Of a DNA stretch of 64,000 nucleotides, positions 1-12,230 are shown piece after piece. Within the stretch, counting starts at the first letter, position 1, and every line of letters begins with the position of its first letter. The notes under the pieces are model-generated. The model ran no database searches, had not been told where the DNA came from, and worked only from the letters and a program-made list of their open reading frames with translations. The stretch spans positions 1 through 64,000 of the forward strand of contig NW_008806283.1 of NCBI RefSeq assembly GCF_000400465.1, given 5' to 3'. The position numbers were made by a program, and so were the translations under genes. Source of the stretch: Wallemia ichthyophaga EXF-994. Taxonomy: Eukaryota > Basidiomycota > Wallemiomycetes > Wallemiales > Wallemiaceae.

Positions 1-1260
1 TGTCGGTGCGTTGTCCGCCGCAGTACCCATGTACATGTCAGAATGCGTCGTGGCTGCCTTTAGAGGTACGGCAGTCGCATGTTATCAGTTGGCCATAACA
101 TTTGGTATTTTGATGGCATATTGCTTCTGCATCGGCACGCGCACTCTGGATAGCAGTGCGTCGTGGAGAATCATTGTCGCTCTTGGTAATGTCTTCGCTC
201 TGATTCTCGGAATCGGGATTTGGTTCTTGCCGGGTGAGTGCCTGTGACGACATTGCACACCGCTGACACACATACAGAGTCGCCGCGCTGGCTCATGATG
301 AATAATAAGCATGAAGAAGCCAGACGTGCTCTCGAGAAGATCAGAGGTGTACGTACGGATGCTGACAGGAGCGTCGTCGAGCATGATTTCGAAGAGATTT
401 CCAGAAACATTGAAATCGAAAAAAACTCAGCTTCTTCGTTTTGGAAGTCGTGGGCAGAGTGCTTTGTTGGCCACAAAGGCACCCCAAAGCTAGTGTATCG
501 AACGATGCTTGGAATCATCATACAATCTTTGCAGCAGCTGACTGGTGTGAACTATTTCTTCTACTACGGAGCCACCATCTTCCAGTCGGTTGGTATTGAA
601 GACTCGTTCATCACCCAAATCATTCTGGGCGCCGTAAACTTCGTTTGTACATTCGGTGGTCTCTACGTTATGGAGAACTTCGGACGTCGTCAGCCACTCA
701 TTTGGGGTGGTTTGTGGCAGGGTGCATTCCTCATCATCTTCGCTTCTCTCGGTGTTGCCAAGCCTCCTGAAGACAACCCTAAGATTGGAAAGGGGATGAT
801 AGTGGCAGCCTGTCTTTTCATTGCATCTTTTGCCTGTACTTACGGCCCAGGCGCTTGGATCATTGTCGGAGAGACATTCCCAATGCGCACTAGAGCAAGA
901 CAGGCATCAATTGCGACAGCCTCGAACTGGACGTGGAACTTCCTTATTTCCTTCTTCTCACCATTCATTACTAGCGCCATAGGATATGGCTATGGATACG
1001 TCTTCGCGGGTTGCAACCTCTTTGCAGCTGGATTTGTTTTCTTTTTCTGCTATGAGTCAGCTGGCTTGTCTTTAGAGAACGTCGATGAAATGTACTCAGT
1101 TAAGGGACTGAGGGCATGGCAATCGGAGAAGTGGGTGCCGCCTAACAAGGAACGCAGAGGAGATGTTGCGGATTCGGCACCTAAGAAGGGTGATGACAAA
1201 TATCAGGAAGGAATGGGCTTATCTCCTCAACCCTCGACACATGAAGTTCCTAGGGCATAA
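1..1260 (+). CDS. MFS sugar (hexose) transporter, 5' truncated by window
   Basis: This is the 3' part of a plasma-membrane sugar/H+ symporter of the major facilitator superfamily. Exons are <1..233 and 278..1260; the 44-nt intron joins phase 1 and rebuilds the family motif PESPRW, which marks the start of the cytoplasmic loop. About 404 residues are visible of a usual 500-550. The fragment starts in the PxYxSE region near TM4; hydrophobic segments of the C-terminal half follow, with QQLTGVNYFFYYG typical of TM7 and GETFPMRTRARQ in the later loop. The family signature PETKGLSLE is changed to YESAGLSLENVDEMY, losing the usual Pro-Glu-Thr-Lys. Substrate cannot be read from sequence; hexose or a related sugar is inferred. 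Confidence 0.9.
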
Positions 1261-1947
1261 GGATACTACTTTAATACAAGACCAACTAGATACAGAATTA
1301 CTTAATACTTGCACAAAGCATCAACACGGGAAATGTTTAAATATAGAGCTAGATTTACATTTATACTTTTAATTTCGTAATAGAATAGCATTGAATTAAT
1401 TTACAAGATACAGTAATATGAAAAAATGGTTAGAAGGCATGGGTTAAGTAAAGAAGGCCGGATCAAACGTCGTTTAGCTCAATTTCGACTATGAAATATC
1501 CGATAATTCTCTCGAGGCCTGCTTCTAAGGCTTTATTTATGATAGCCCGCTGAATTTACTGTAAACCTGAGCGTAGACTAAGTTGTTCAATATCTCCACC
1601 GCCAAGTATCATTGAGATTGATCTATATCCCATTATATCTTCTTGGTAAGTGGTGTATTCATATGCATTGTCGCCTTGGTCGTTTGTTGGCAGATGCGAT
1701 GCGGTTGTTGGGAAGTTTATGTTGGCTCACTCGGGTGTTGTCCTTCACGCTTGATATTGAATAATTACGATTGCAATCATATTCATGGTATCAGTAGATG
1801 CGGAGGAATCTCTTCAAACCACCGCTGTAGCAGCGTCTTTTGTATATGTCTGCAATTGACCCACAGCATCTCCTCCGCGAGCCAATTTGAGAGGAGCAAT
1901 ATTGGTTTGATTGTTCGTAAATGCAAGGCACAGAGAAATATAAAGAT
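1261..1947. other. Intergenic, no gene seen
   Basis: This 687-bp AT-rich space lies between the convergent sugar transporter and HAD phosphatase genes. The only open frame (plus strand, 1643-1981) runs into the 3' end of the phosphatase, is cysteine-rich by chance and has no recognisable domain. It probably holds the two 3' untranslated regions. Confidence 0.6.
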
Positions 1948-2751
1948 CTACAATTCGACTATATCCACATTAATTTCATAGTGATCGTCTAACCACTTGG
2001 CAGAGACACTGCTCAAATCTTTAACAATAAAGTCTGGGTGCGCATTTTTTATAGTCTCAATAGGGTATGATGTCAGTAGTGCTATGACAAGTGCACCGGC
2101 AGCTTTAGCCGCTTGAATACCCGAAGGAGCATCCTCTAGGACGAGACAGTCGCGTGGATTCTGATGAATAACTTTTGCGCCTTCCAAGAATGGTGCAGGG
2201 TCAGGCTTCCCGCGCAAGACATTTTCTGAAGTAATAAACGTTTCTGGCTGGCGGATGTTGGATATTTGGAGAGCGGCGTTCGCGTAGACTCTTGTAGCGG
2301 AAGTGACAATAGTCCAGTTGTGGTGGTTGGCATTGAGCTGCTCTAGAAGGGTGTTAACTCCTGGCAGAACAACTAACCCCTTCAGGCCCTGCTCCTGTCT
2401 GTGTTTTGCACATGCAAGGATAGTCTCTTCGAAGCGCTTAGCTTCAGACGCAATGGTGTCTGGATTCTGGAGCTTGCAAAAGCGAATCATCTGTCTGCGT
2501 GTGAGGATGGAAGGTGTGGGCGGGATTGACTGACGTTCTCGTGGGTGCGTACACCGTGCGAGTGCCTGAGTACGTAGTTTAAGTCAATGAAAGGATAATC
2601 TTGCGCAAATTGGGCCCAAGTAGCCTCGACGGCGGGTGTAGATTCAATCAAAGTGCCATCCATGTCGGCGAGGACGCCATTGACCCTTTAACAAAGCTGA
2701 GAATGGTTTTTAAAGTATAAAATGATAAATTTACTTGAAATTATTAATCAT
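1948..2751 (-). CDS. HAD-family sugar/glycerol-phosphate phosphatase (GPP/DOG-like)
   Basis: This is a 236-residue haloacid-dehalogenase phosphatase. Exons are 2735-2751, 2535-2685 and 1948-2490, with introns of 49 and 44 nt. The first exon encodes only MINNFK before the catalytic DMDGT (nucleophile and acid/base Asp). Further family marks are HSHGVRT, TSATR (motif II Thr/Ser), GKPDPAPFL (motif III Lys) and VLEDAPSGIQAAKAAG (motif IV acidic pair). Length and motif spacing match yeast glycerol-3-phosphatase and 2-deoxyglucose-6-phosphatase. Exact substrate is not resolvable; a role in glycerol formation and osmotic balance is an inference. Confidence 0.9.
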
Positions 2752-3030
2752 GACAATATTTCTGAAGTTTTGTTAGAAAATTCAAGGTGCAATTTGACAG
2801 GGAAATCAGAAAAAACTATCACAAGATAAATCAGCATAATTTGCTAAGCTGTCCCTATCTTAAATTTTACATCCTCGAATCCCAATTGCCAGTTCAAGTC
2901 GACTTACAGTTGGTGGTTTAAGTTAAGAGGCAAATAATCTAAAAACAAATATAAATAATTAAAATAAAAAATCACAAAACTCGCCAAGTGATTTACTATT
3001 ATTAGATTTCAAGCCTTGTCTCTTGCAGTC

Positions 3031-5387
3031 ATGGACCACGACACGCACGACAGCCACGAAACCAGCGTGGGGGAACAAGCACCACAAGAATCACAGCCAG
3101 AACAGCCGGAACAATTGGATATATTTTCTGCTGCTCAGCGTGGTGATACCGCTTGCATTCACAATCTCATTTCGAATCGCAAGGCCAACGTGAATGACAG
3201 GGATATTGAGAATATAACTCCGCTCCATTGGTCTTCAATAAATGCTCAATTAGATACTTGCACCTATTTACTTGAAAATGGCGCCCAAGTAGATTCATTC
3301 GGTGGTGAACTCGTGTCAACGCCTTTACAATGGGCGGCTAGGTTTGTTTATGGTTTAAACATAATAAACACAATCCTGACATTGCCTTAGAAACGGACAC
3401 TTATACGTACTCCATACTCTCATCAAACACGGCGCTGATCCCTCCATCGTTGACAGCCAGCGCTTCAACGCTCTACACTTGGTTGTACACTCAAGCGTTA
3501 TCATGGCCGTCTTCTATATCCTTCAACAGAACGTTGAGATCGATGCTCCTGATATTCAAGGTCACACTCCACTCATGTGGGCTGCATACCAAGGCGATGC
3601 TCTCTCTGTAGACGCTCTCATCAGACACGGTGCCAATGTCAACAAATCTGATCATGCTGGTCTTACTCCTTTACATTGGGCTACTGTTAGAGGTCCGTTG
3701 TTCTTTTCTCTAATCAAACCTTCTTATTTACATGTCTCCAGGCAACAGAGTCTGCTTGAGACATATCATCGAAGCAGGCGGTGATTTATCCGCAAGATCA
3801 AACGACGGTAAAACTCCTCTTGCTATGGCACACGAATTGAAATCTATCGGTGCTTATAGACGCGCTTTAGCTGATGGCGGCAGAAATGAAGACGGTCGCG
3901 TGCGCGATAAACCCTTATCAGATGTTAGTTGGTTATTTATTCCTAGCCACCCCTCACACCCCACACACAGCGTAACACAAACATTGTCATCTTCTTTATA
4001 CCAGTTTTCTTCATGGGTCTCATCTTCTGGACCCTCTCCTCTTTACCCTCTTACATGGCCATTCCAATTGCTATCGGTGAGTCGTATGCGCAATTTCACA
4101 TTGTCGCAAAAGTCCTACTTGACAATCGGGGTCAAAACAACGAGCTTGTCAAGACTCCTTTCCTTGCTTCTATAGTTCTTTCCTCCATGCTTTGGCTCAC
4201 CTACTGCTGGGTTACTAGACTAGTATGGAACACTATGGAACATCCTTTGGCAAACGTACTCTTCATCATCAGCTTGACTGTATGTGTATGGAACTTCCTC
4301 AGAGCCATTCACCTAGATCCTGGCACTGTGCCCAGGCCATCCAGTCAGTCTGAAATTAAGCAGCACATCGAGGAGCTCGTTTCGGAGGGAAGGATGAATG
4401 GTCAAAATTTCTGCATCTATACTTTGGTGGGTGAGATGAGATGTTTAAAGTACTCCCTCTGATACCCAAATAAGTGCAAGAAGCCACTCCGTAGTAAATA
4501 TGACAGAGTCACGAACAAGCTCGTCGCTAGATTCGATCATTACTGCCCATGGGTGTGGAACGCCATCGGAAGTAACAACCATAGGCAATTTATCTGCTTT
4601 CTTGTGAGCATGATTGTTGGTATAATCACATTTGACAAGCTGTCATTTGAAAGTACGTTTGACACTGCTAAAGAAAGCCTCATCTAACACCTATTTAGTG
4701 TTCAAACAAATATCACCCACATACACCTTTGACGATATAGACGCCGACATGCAGTTCTGCTTGATGCCGCAGAACCTGTGCATTGCATCGCATCAAGACG
4801 GCTTCCTGTTCTCAATGTCCGCATGGCTCACCTTGCAACTCTCATGGACGATAGTTTTGCTATGCACACAACTGTGGCAAATAGCCAGGCAGCTGACGAC
4901 GATGGAAGTGACGAATCTGGGTCGCTTCGGCTTTATGGGAGGTAAAGGGACTAGCGCAGCGGAACAGCAGGGTATGGTAAACAAGCATCGCCAGCTACTC
5001 GCCAATAACCCCAACGTCAATCCACCCAAGGTACAAAAACCAAACTTACTACTACAAATTTTAGGTCTGGATAGATTTACCAAGGGCAAAGCGGGAGAAG
5101 GTTTGGCTAAATCATCCAAGACGAATAACCCATTCAATATCGGCATTGTTGGCAATTGCTTGGACTTCTGGACTAATGGCAAGCAGCTTGGTGTTGACTG
5201 GACGCAGGTCTACGAGATACCGGACGAAGGATTCAAAGAGAGGCGTAGGAAAGACAAAGGAAAGGCACGCGAGAAAGATGGCGAGAATGTGCTGCCCTCG
5301 CTTGGAATGCGTCGGATGATGTCATTCGGTAGATTTAGGAATAACAACGCATATCAACCCGTTCACGATACTTCTGAGCAGGTGTAA
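3031..5387 (+). CDS. AKR1: Ankyrin-repeat palmitoyltransferase, Akr1 type (DHYC)
   Basis: This 705-residue membrane S-acyltransferase adds palmitate to cysteines of target proteins, normally at the Golgi. Exons are 3031-3341, 3391-3692, 3742-3923, 3971-4426, 4475-4652 and 4699-5387. The N-terminal half has ankyrin repeats ([30 protein letters not shown]). Hydrophobic segments follow, then the catalytic core near residue 438 with [10 protein letters not shown]...[12 protein letters not shown]. As in yeast Akr1, the motif is DHYC rather than DHHC and most cysteines of the usual Cys-rich domain are missing. The NCLDFW block near the C-terminus is also Akr-like. A 36-nt in-frame GT-AG stretch at 4079-4114 could be an alternative intron but reads as coding here. 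Confidence 0.93.
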
Positions 5388-5748
5388 TATGTGTGAAAGT
5401 GTAATTTGTATACCAACTATGCATATAGCTGTATGATTAGCCATAGCCATGAAACAGGCACAGGCGCGGCATTTGGGTAGAATTTTCGGATCATCTTGGC
5501 AAGCACGTTGCTCGAGCCAAATGAAATTTTGACGTAATTTGAGGCGAGAAAAGGAAGGTGATTGTTGACAGGAGCTTTAGATATCGCACAATTTCACCTG
5601 CAGCAGCTCACACCGACAGAAATTTGATAAGCCGAGATTTGTTCCTGAAAACGTGCACCCAGAATTTTGACAACGTGGCTAGAAACTGATTAAATAATTC
5701 TCAGACTTCTTCTCCCAAACAACGACAAGAGCTTTAAAATCGTTTTAA
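5388..5748. other. Intergenic, promoter region of PHO89
   Basis: These 361 bp separate the AKR1 stop from the PHO89 start in the same orientation. No ORF or RNA gene is evident; it presumably holds the AKR1 3' UTR and the PHO89 promoter. I did not find a clear Pho4-type CACGTG box. Confidence 0.5.
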
Positions 5749-7628
5749 ATGTCACGTCTTGCCTCGCTCGACTACATATTCGCCATCACGCTTATGTGAG
5801 TCGATAAACGTTACACCCGGCTAACCCACTAACAAACGCAGAACCTCATTCCTTGATGCATACGGAATGGGCGCTAATGATGTCGCAAATTCATTCGCCA
5901 CTTCGGTCAGTTCACGCTCCCTCAGTTTCAGGCAGGCGATTCTCGCAGCCGCGGTTTGCGAATTCCTGGGTGCAATTCTCGTCGGTTCACGTGTAGCGTC
6001 TACAATCAAAGACGATATCATTCCCCTCTCCAATTTCCCAACTGTCGGTTTCCAGATGCTTGGATTCGGCTGTGTGTCCGCTGGAAGTGCGACATTCCAG
6101 CTATTCGCAACGAGTATGGGCATGCCGGTATCTGCAACTCACACAGTAATAGGTGCGTGTGCTATAGACGTTCAAAAGCCCCACTCACACTCTACTAGGC
6201 GCTGTCGTCGGTGTCGGTATCGCTTCCGGTGGCGCTCAGTCAGTCCGTTGGGAATGGAGTGGCGTTGGTCAGGTCTTCGCCGCATGGGGTATCGCCCCTG
6301 CCCTTAGTGGCTGTATTGCTGCTATTATCTTCCTCATCACCAAGTTTGGTGTGTTGAAGAGAAAAAATTCTACCACTGTTGCTTTCTACGCAGCTCCTTT
6401 CTATTTCTTCGCTGTTGCGGCCATCCTCACCATGTCAATCCTGTGGAAAGGCGCAAGCACTGTCAAGGAGGGTGAATTGACGACCGGTGTGCTTGTAGGC
6501 AGCATCCTCGGCGCAGGTGGCGGTGTTTCTCTCCTTTCCATTCTGTTTTTCCTCCCATACGTGCACTGCCAAGTCGTGAAGAAGGACTACACCATCAAGA
6601 TCTGGCATATCTTCCTCGGTCCGGCTTTATGGTTCAGACAACCGCCAGCCGACGCGACCGAGAACACCCTTGCCGTACCTGACTACTACAAGGGCCATCA
6701 CGACGAAGACTGGGCTCACCTTGATAAAGGAAATAGACGCGGTGAAGATGTTGAGGCTGCCGATGGCGCGGAGGAAAGTATGTCACACAAGTCTGATCCC
6801 ATCAGGAGAAATAGCGGTGAATCGAACAGGCATCCCTCACAACTTGCAGAAGAAGTTGAAAAGGAATGCAGATCAACAGACTTCACGGGCAGACCACCAA
6901 AACCTTACTACCATCCAATCGAAGGTGCGTGGATCGAGCCATGGAATATCTGGATCATGTTGCGTTACAATCTTCTCCCTGCTGCCAATTACTACCTCTT
7001 TGGTGGTCTCAGGACTAACATCCACGAAATGCAAAAATCTGGCTCAGAGAAGACGCAAAAAAAGATCAGAGACATGCACGCAAATGCAACGCAATACGAC
7101 AACAACACAGAACATATGTTCTCATTTATGCAAGTCATGTCTGCATGTGTCGCTAGTTTCTCACACGGTAGCAACGACGTCTCCAACTCAATCGCACCAC
7201 TAGCAGCTGTCTACCAATGCTGGAAAACTAGTCAGTACAGCGGTTCAGAAGCTGAGGTGCCGGTGTGGGTAATAGCTTATGGTGGTATAGGTATTGTCAT
7301 CGGACTGGCCACATATGGATGGAAATTGATGAGCGTCCTCGGTAACCGACTCACATTGCATTCACCATCCAGGGGCTTTTCCATGGAGTTGGGTGCATCT
7401 ATCACTGTCATTCTCGCCTCACAATTCGGTATTCCCGTCTCTTCTACACAAAGTATCACGGGTGCCACTATCGGTGTCAGCTGCTGCTCAGGTAGTTGGA
7501 GAACAACTAATTGGAAAGCACTTGCTTTCTTCTTCTATGGTTGGTGTATCACCCTCCCCCTCGCTGGTATCGTGTCTGGATGCTTGTTCGGGATCATTGC
7601 AAACGCTCCTAGCTTTAATGATGTTTAA
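5749..7628 (+). CDS. PHO89: Na+/phosphate symporter, PHO-4 family
   Basis: This is a 595-residue plasma-membrane sodium-coupled inorganic phosphate transporter (yeast Pho89 is 574 aa). Exons are 5749-5795, 5842-6152 and 6199-7628. The two inverted family signatures are present: GANDVANSFATSV near residue 30 and SHGSNDVSNSIAPLA near residue 440. Each is followed by the paired PVSATHTVIGA / PVSSTQSITGATIG motifs. A long charged cytoplasmic loop (roughly residues 205-370) separates the halves, as in the fungal family. Both introns interrupt the N-terminal half and keep frame exactly. Confidence 0.95.
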
Positions 7629-7903
7629 GACATGCTATATCTTTTTCTTTGCCTCACTTACTCACTTGCTACTTTTCAGCTTTCATGGATTTTTGTACAT
7701 TTTTGTAAAATTATTACCTCCTTTAATAGAAGACATACATTCGTTCAATAGATTATGCGTACATAATACAATTGCTCGCGCAATAAAGCTTGCAAAGAAA
7801 CAACTGCTTATATACAGACAAAAGTATTAATCGGCAAATTACAACAAAAAAAGAAAAAAAAAAACTAATAACAACAAGTAGTAAAAGTTGCCATCACTAC
7901 TAC

Positions 7904-10900
7904 TCACTCGAATGAGGGAGTGCCGAGGGCGTGTGAACCGTCAATTGAATTTCCTACAGATGCCATTGCATCAGAATTATTGCCCTTGTCATTATCCCCC
8001 TTGTGCGAAGAGCGGTGTACAATCTCATCCTCATACTCCAACTCAATTTCCTCTCTGAACTTCTCAATCCAAGGGTGATCGAGTAGTTCATCCACAGTAG
8101 GACGCTTCTTCGGATCAATGATGAGGCACTGCTTGATGAAGTCTATACCAAGTTCGCTAAGTTCATTCGTAGAAGGCAGTTGAGGTGGTTGGCCAGAGAC
8201 ACCGATATGGAACTAATTCGGTAGTTAGCAGGGTGTACATCCAGACATGAAATATCTCCACTCACCATAATAGCCCACTCGTTATCGAGACCATGCCATG
8301 GCTTACGTCCAGTACATAATTCGAGCAACACACACCCGAATGACCACACATCCATCGCACCAAACACTCCCGCCTTATCACCTTCACCTTTGATGACTTC
8401 TGGAGACATGTACATAGGAGTACCGGCAAGTGATCCGCCTGGACCCTCCTTGTTGCCGCCATTCATACGAGTTTTTGCGATCGTCTTGTTCCTCTGCAAT
8501 ACCTTAGCTGCACCGAAGTCAACCATTTTGAGAATACCTATGTCGTTGAGCAGTATGTCTGTGTAAATGTGTTAGATGATTTCCGACAGTAATATTACAA
8601 CCCACTATCAGGCTTGATATCACGATGGACGACACTGTTTGAGTGGAGGTATTGCAGTCCTTCAAGTATCTGGTACGCGTATACTCGCACAACACTCTCA
8701 TCTTCCACTCTGCCATGCTCAAGCAATCCAGCTAACGATCCGCCCTGGCAGAATTCTTCGAATATGTATACCTTCTCTTTATGCACTTCTATACCATAAT
8801 ACTCTACTATGTTAGGATGTGAGAGCATCTCCATCACTTTCATCTCGTCGTGGATCTGCTTATAGAGGACACCAGGATCATTGACGTCGATGAAGCGTAT
8901 CTCTTTGACAGCCATGATACCGCCATTGTCGAGGTTAACGGCTAAGTAGACACTGCCGAATGTACCAGCGCCGATGAGCTTACCTTGCTGCCAGCGGATA
9001 GAGATATTTGAGGCGGCGTTGGCGAGCAAGACGAGCGATCTATCACCGAGCTTCTCAGTGTCGAGTACGCGACCGACTAGACGCTGATCTTTTTCAAGAA
9101 TGCGTCTCTTATTCTCAATCGCATAGATACCGCGCATGGACTCCTCCATGAAGTACCTCACTGAATTTGTAGTTCCGTCGAAAGATTTATACCAGCCTGC
9201 GTCGCTGAGGAACTGACCATAACGACCGTTTTTCTCATCGAAATTGAGCGAAGAGAGCATGCGCATCCGCCTAGCTTCGTCTTTGGCCTCTCTCTCCTTC
9301 TTAGCCTCGTAGGAAGAACGTGCGCCCATAATATCGAAATGGGAAACAAGAAGCGTCATGCACATTGCCACTTTCTCGCGGAGGTTTTCAAAATCAACCG
9401 ACTTCAGTTCGAGTATGTTGCCATTTTGCGAAATAGACATCGACGTCTCGAGTGCATTAACCGCCCACCTGAATGTCTTGCGGTCAGTCGGTATACAATC
9501 CTCGCAAATGAATGCGAGCCAGTCAATAGCGAGTTTCATAAGAACCTTGTTGAAATTCTCAGATGCGGGTGATTCCATGTACTTGAGGGCATGTTGGCCG
9601 TGCTCGGCTGCGAATGAGTACCAATTCGACAGCGTCTCTTGTCTGTTGGGAATACCGTAGAGCTTCTTGCGTAGAAGTATCGGTGACGTGCCTATAGCCA
9701 GAGTGAGCCTGTACGCTGCAAGTGATATCTTGCGCAGCTCCCTGTCTACCTTTGGCAAGCCAACTTGCTCCTGCGCCATCACCTTGAATGGGAAGGATGG
9801 AGGAGGCTGAGTGATGATGTCGTTGTTGACATCCTCCTCACTTCCGCCCATCCAAATAGATACAAATTTCTCCTTGGCTCTACGCAGATGGTTCGTTGGC
9901 CCGTCGGCTATTAGTCTGATACGACTATCGCGGAGCTCAACATCTACAATACCCAAATCTATCTCCATGATTGGTCCATTCCAGAAGAAAGGGCTGCGCG
10001 GTGATATTATTAGCAAGTAGCGCGCCTCGGGTTCGTTGAATATATCCGCCTGTGCTTGTTTGTCCTGGTAGAGGAAGGCGCGCGTAAGAAGATTGAAGAT
10101 CAGGTCAGATCGATCGGCAAGCTGGCTGTCGGCGATAACGTAGATACTCTTGCTGGCTAGGTATTCAGAGTAGACGAGAAAGTGGTTCGTAGATACGAGC
10201 GTCTCGACAAAGACATTTAGGTCAAAATCTTCGAGATTGTATTCTGCTGAGTTGTCAAAACGCAGTGCTAGTCGTCTGGTAAGGGTGTGTTAGTAAGGGC
10301 ATACCGCAGGTACCTCACTCACTTGCTAAATCTGTGCAGCTTTCTATATCTCAATCTAACATTTTCCAGTATTGTGCTGTACCAGAATAGAGTCTCATTG
10401 TGCTCCATCGTAGTGACATCGATAGACTTGAGCTGGGTCTCAAAGTAATTTGCAATACGCTTCATCAGACGGTTGGTGAGAGAGCAGAATTTTTCAGCAA
10501 CCACAATGTCTGCGCCTTCGATGTTTTCCACAATATCTAACAGGAAATTCCACTGGTCTTCAAGAATATCCGTTTCTTTGAAGTAGAGCGCCTTGCTTCC
10601 ACTCTTGAGTTTAGTGAGTATGAGTTTGAAGAATTGCTGGACAGTCTTGAGTAGGACCGAGTCGTATTGGGAAAATTCTTCACTAGGTAACTCCCACCTA
10701 ACCATGCCATTGGATTCATCGACAATGCGTGTGTTATACTCGTTGTATTTGCGTTTGATGTAAACCGCCTGTGAAAGAGCAGATCTAAAATCATCAAGGA
10801 GTTGGTCAATGACTAACCCCGTCGGATCACTGACTTTAGCAGAGTACTCGAGGCGCACTTTGAGAGCTTCCTGCATGAGCTTGGAGGGGAAGCGAGTGAG

Positions 10901-12124
10901 AATAACCAGCTCGTTATCAAAGGCAGGCAAATTGAATCCTTCAAAGATGTGTCGCCAGTTAATATGCAGCTCTTTTGCCCTATCAAGGACAATAGTGAGG
11001 GAGATGATGGTGCGTCTTTCGAATAGCGTGTCGAAAGACTCCTCCTTTAGGAGCTTCTCGATAAAAGTCATAGGCTCGGTTTGTCTGCGCCTTTTTTCTA
11101 CGTTCTGCTTAAATGAGTCTTCGGTACGTATGGATCTTTCGACACTCTCTTGAGAGGTGTTGGAAATCAAGGGAGGCATTGAGAGAGGAGTATCACCTTC
11201 AGTTGTGTGGGTGACGTCGAGGTTCATTGAGCCAGTCCAATCGCGCAGGGTTTGTATAGTAGCACGGAGCGTCTTGACGACAGTCACGTAAGAGCAGAGG
11301 GCGTTTAGTTTGTCTTTAAAGTCTTTTGAAGCATAAGAGGGTTTTGCCTCTTCTAAGGTTTTAGTGTTGGGGTAGAGAGATTCAACGAAATCGATCTGAT
11401 TGAGGAGATTTTCGATTTGAGTGATTGCAGATTTTGTTGTAGGGGTGAGAAGGCTGTGTGGGATGATAGAAGGGGTAATGTAAGATTCGCTATTGTTTTT
11501 CTGTTTTTCTTCTTTCGATTGATCGTCATCGATTGCAGCAGCTTTGAATGAGACAACCTGATACAGAATGTCGTCAACAGCCTCACGACATTCCTCCAAA
11601 TTTGTGAGCTCATCGTCGACGGATTTGCCTTTGAGTTTAGCGCGTATACCAAGCCAAAGCTGGTACTGGTAGTTGGCTTTATTCTCATTCTCGTTTTTTG
11701 TGAGGTTACCAATCATGCGTGACTTCTCCGACTTAAGAACCTCGCCTTGGATAACGGAAGCCAGCATAGACTGCCACTCTAATCGTTCCTCAGTATCAGC
11801 CTTTAGCTGGTCGAGTGATTCCACCTCTTCGTTACTCTGTGGTTGCGAGTAATTCAAGTCATCGTCATTAAGATCCTGGTAATCAAGCTGATCGAGACCT
11901 TTCTTTATGTAATCCCGATCTGGGTCATCGTCGTATTTCTGCTTATTTTTGTGTTTGATTACCCGTCTTGCGTGCTCACCCACTTTGTTGTGGGATGTGC
12001 GACGGGCGCGACCTTCATTAACATCGTCAGAGGGTTGTAGCCTGGTATTTTGTTGGTAGTCTTGAGGCTGCACTGGGTCTCGCAGGTTCTGATTGAGCTG
12101 CCCGGGCCGAGAAGATGATAGCAT
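7904..12124 (-). CDS. SSK2: MAP kinase kinase kinase of the HOG/stress pathway (Ssk2/Ssk22/Win1-like)
   Basis: This 1357-residue protein is a MAPKKK that would phosphorylate a Pbs2-type MAPKK in osmotic stress signalling. Exons are 10323-12124, 8606-10275, 8266-8558 and 7904-8212, with introns of 47, 47 and 53 nt. The kinase domain occupies about residues 1020-1310: GAGTFGSV loop, MAVKEI lysine, VHRDIKPDN catalytic loop (rebuilt across intron 2), MVDFGAAK, and the substrate-side RKPWHGLDNEWAIM that is very close to Ssk2. The long N-terminal region is the regulatory half typical of this family. The first in-frame ATG is at 12124. Gene identity is strong; the pathway is known from the family, not shown here. 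Confidence 0.93.
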
Positions 12125-12230
12125 GTGAACAAGAAGCAAAAAGAATGATAATTACGATTTAAATAAATCTAATAATTATTTTAATATTTAAAATACTTCT
12201 CATTCCTCCTCCACCATCTAGCATCACGTC

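Noticed and set aside
1643-1981. 112-codon plus-strand frame after the sugar transporter
   Set aside because: It overlaps the end of the phosphatase gene, has no domain and no gene-like composition.
4079-4114. Extra 36-nt intron in AKR1
   Set aside because: Shorter than any other intron here; removal is in frame but the sequence also reads as a plausible membrane-loop segment.
5038-5071. GT-AG stretch in the last AKR1 exon
   Set aside because: Removing its 34 bases would break the frame before the conserved NCLDFW block.
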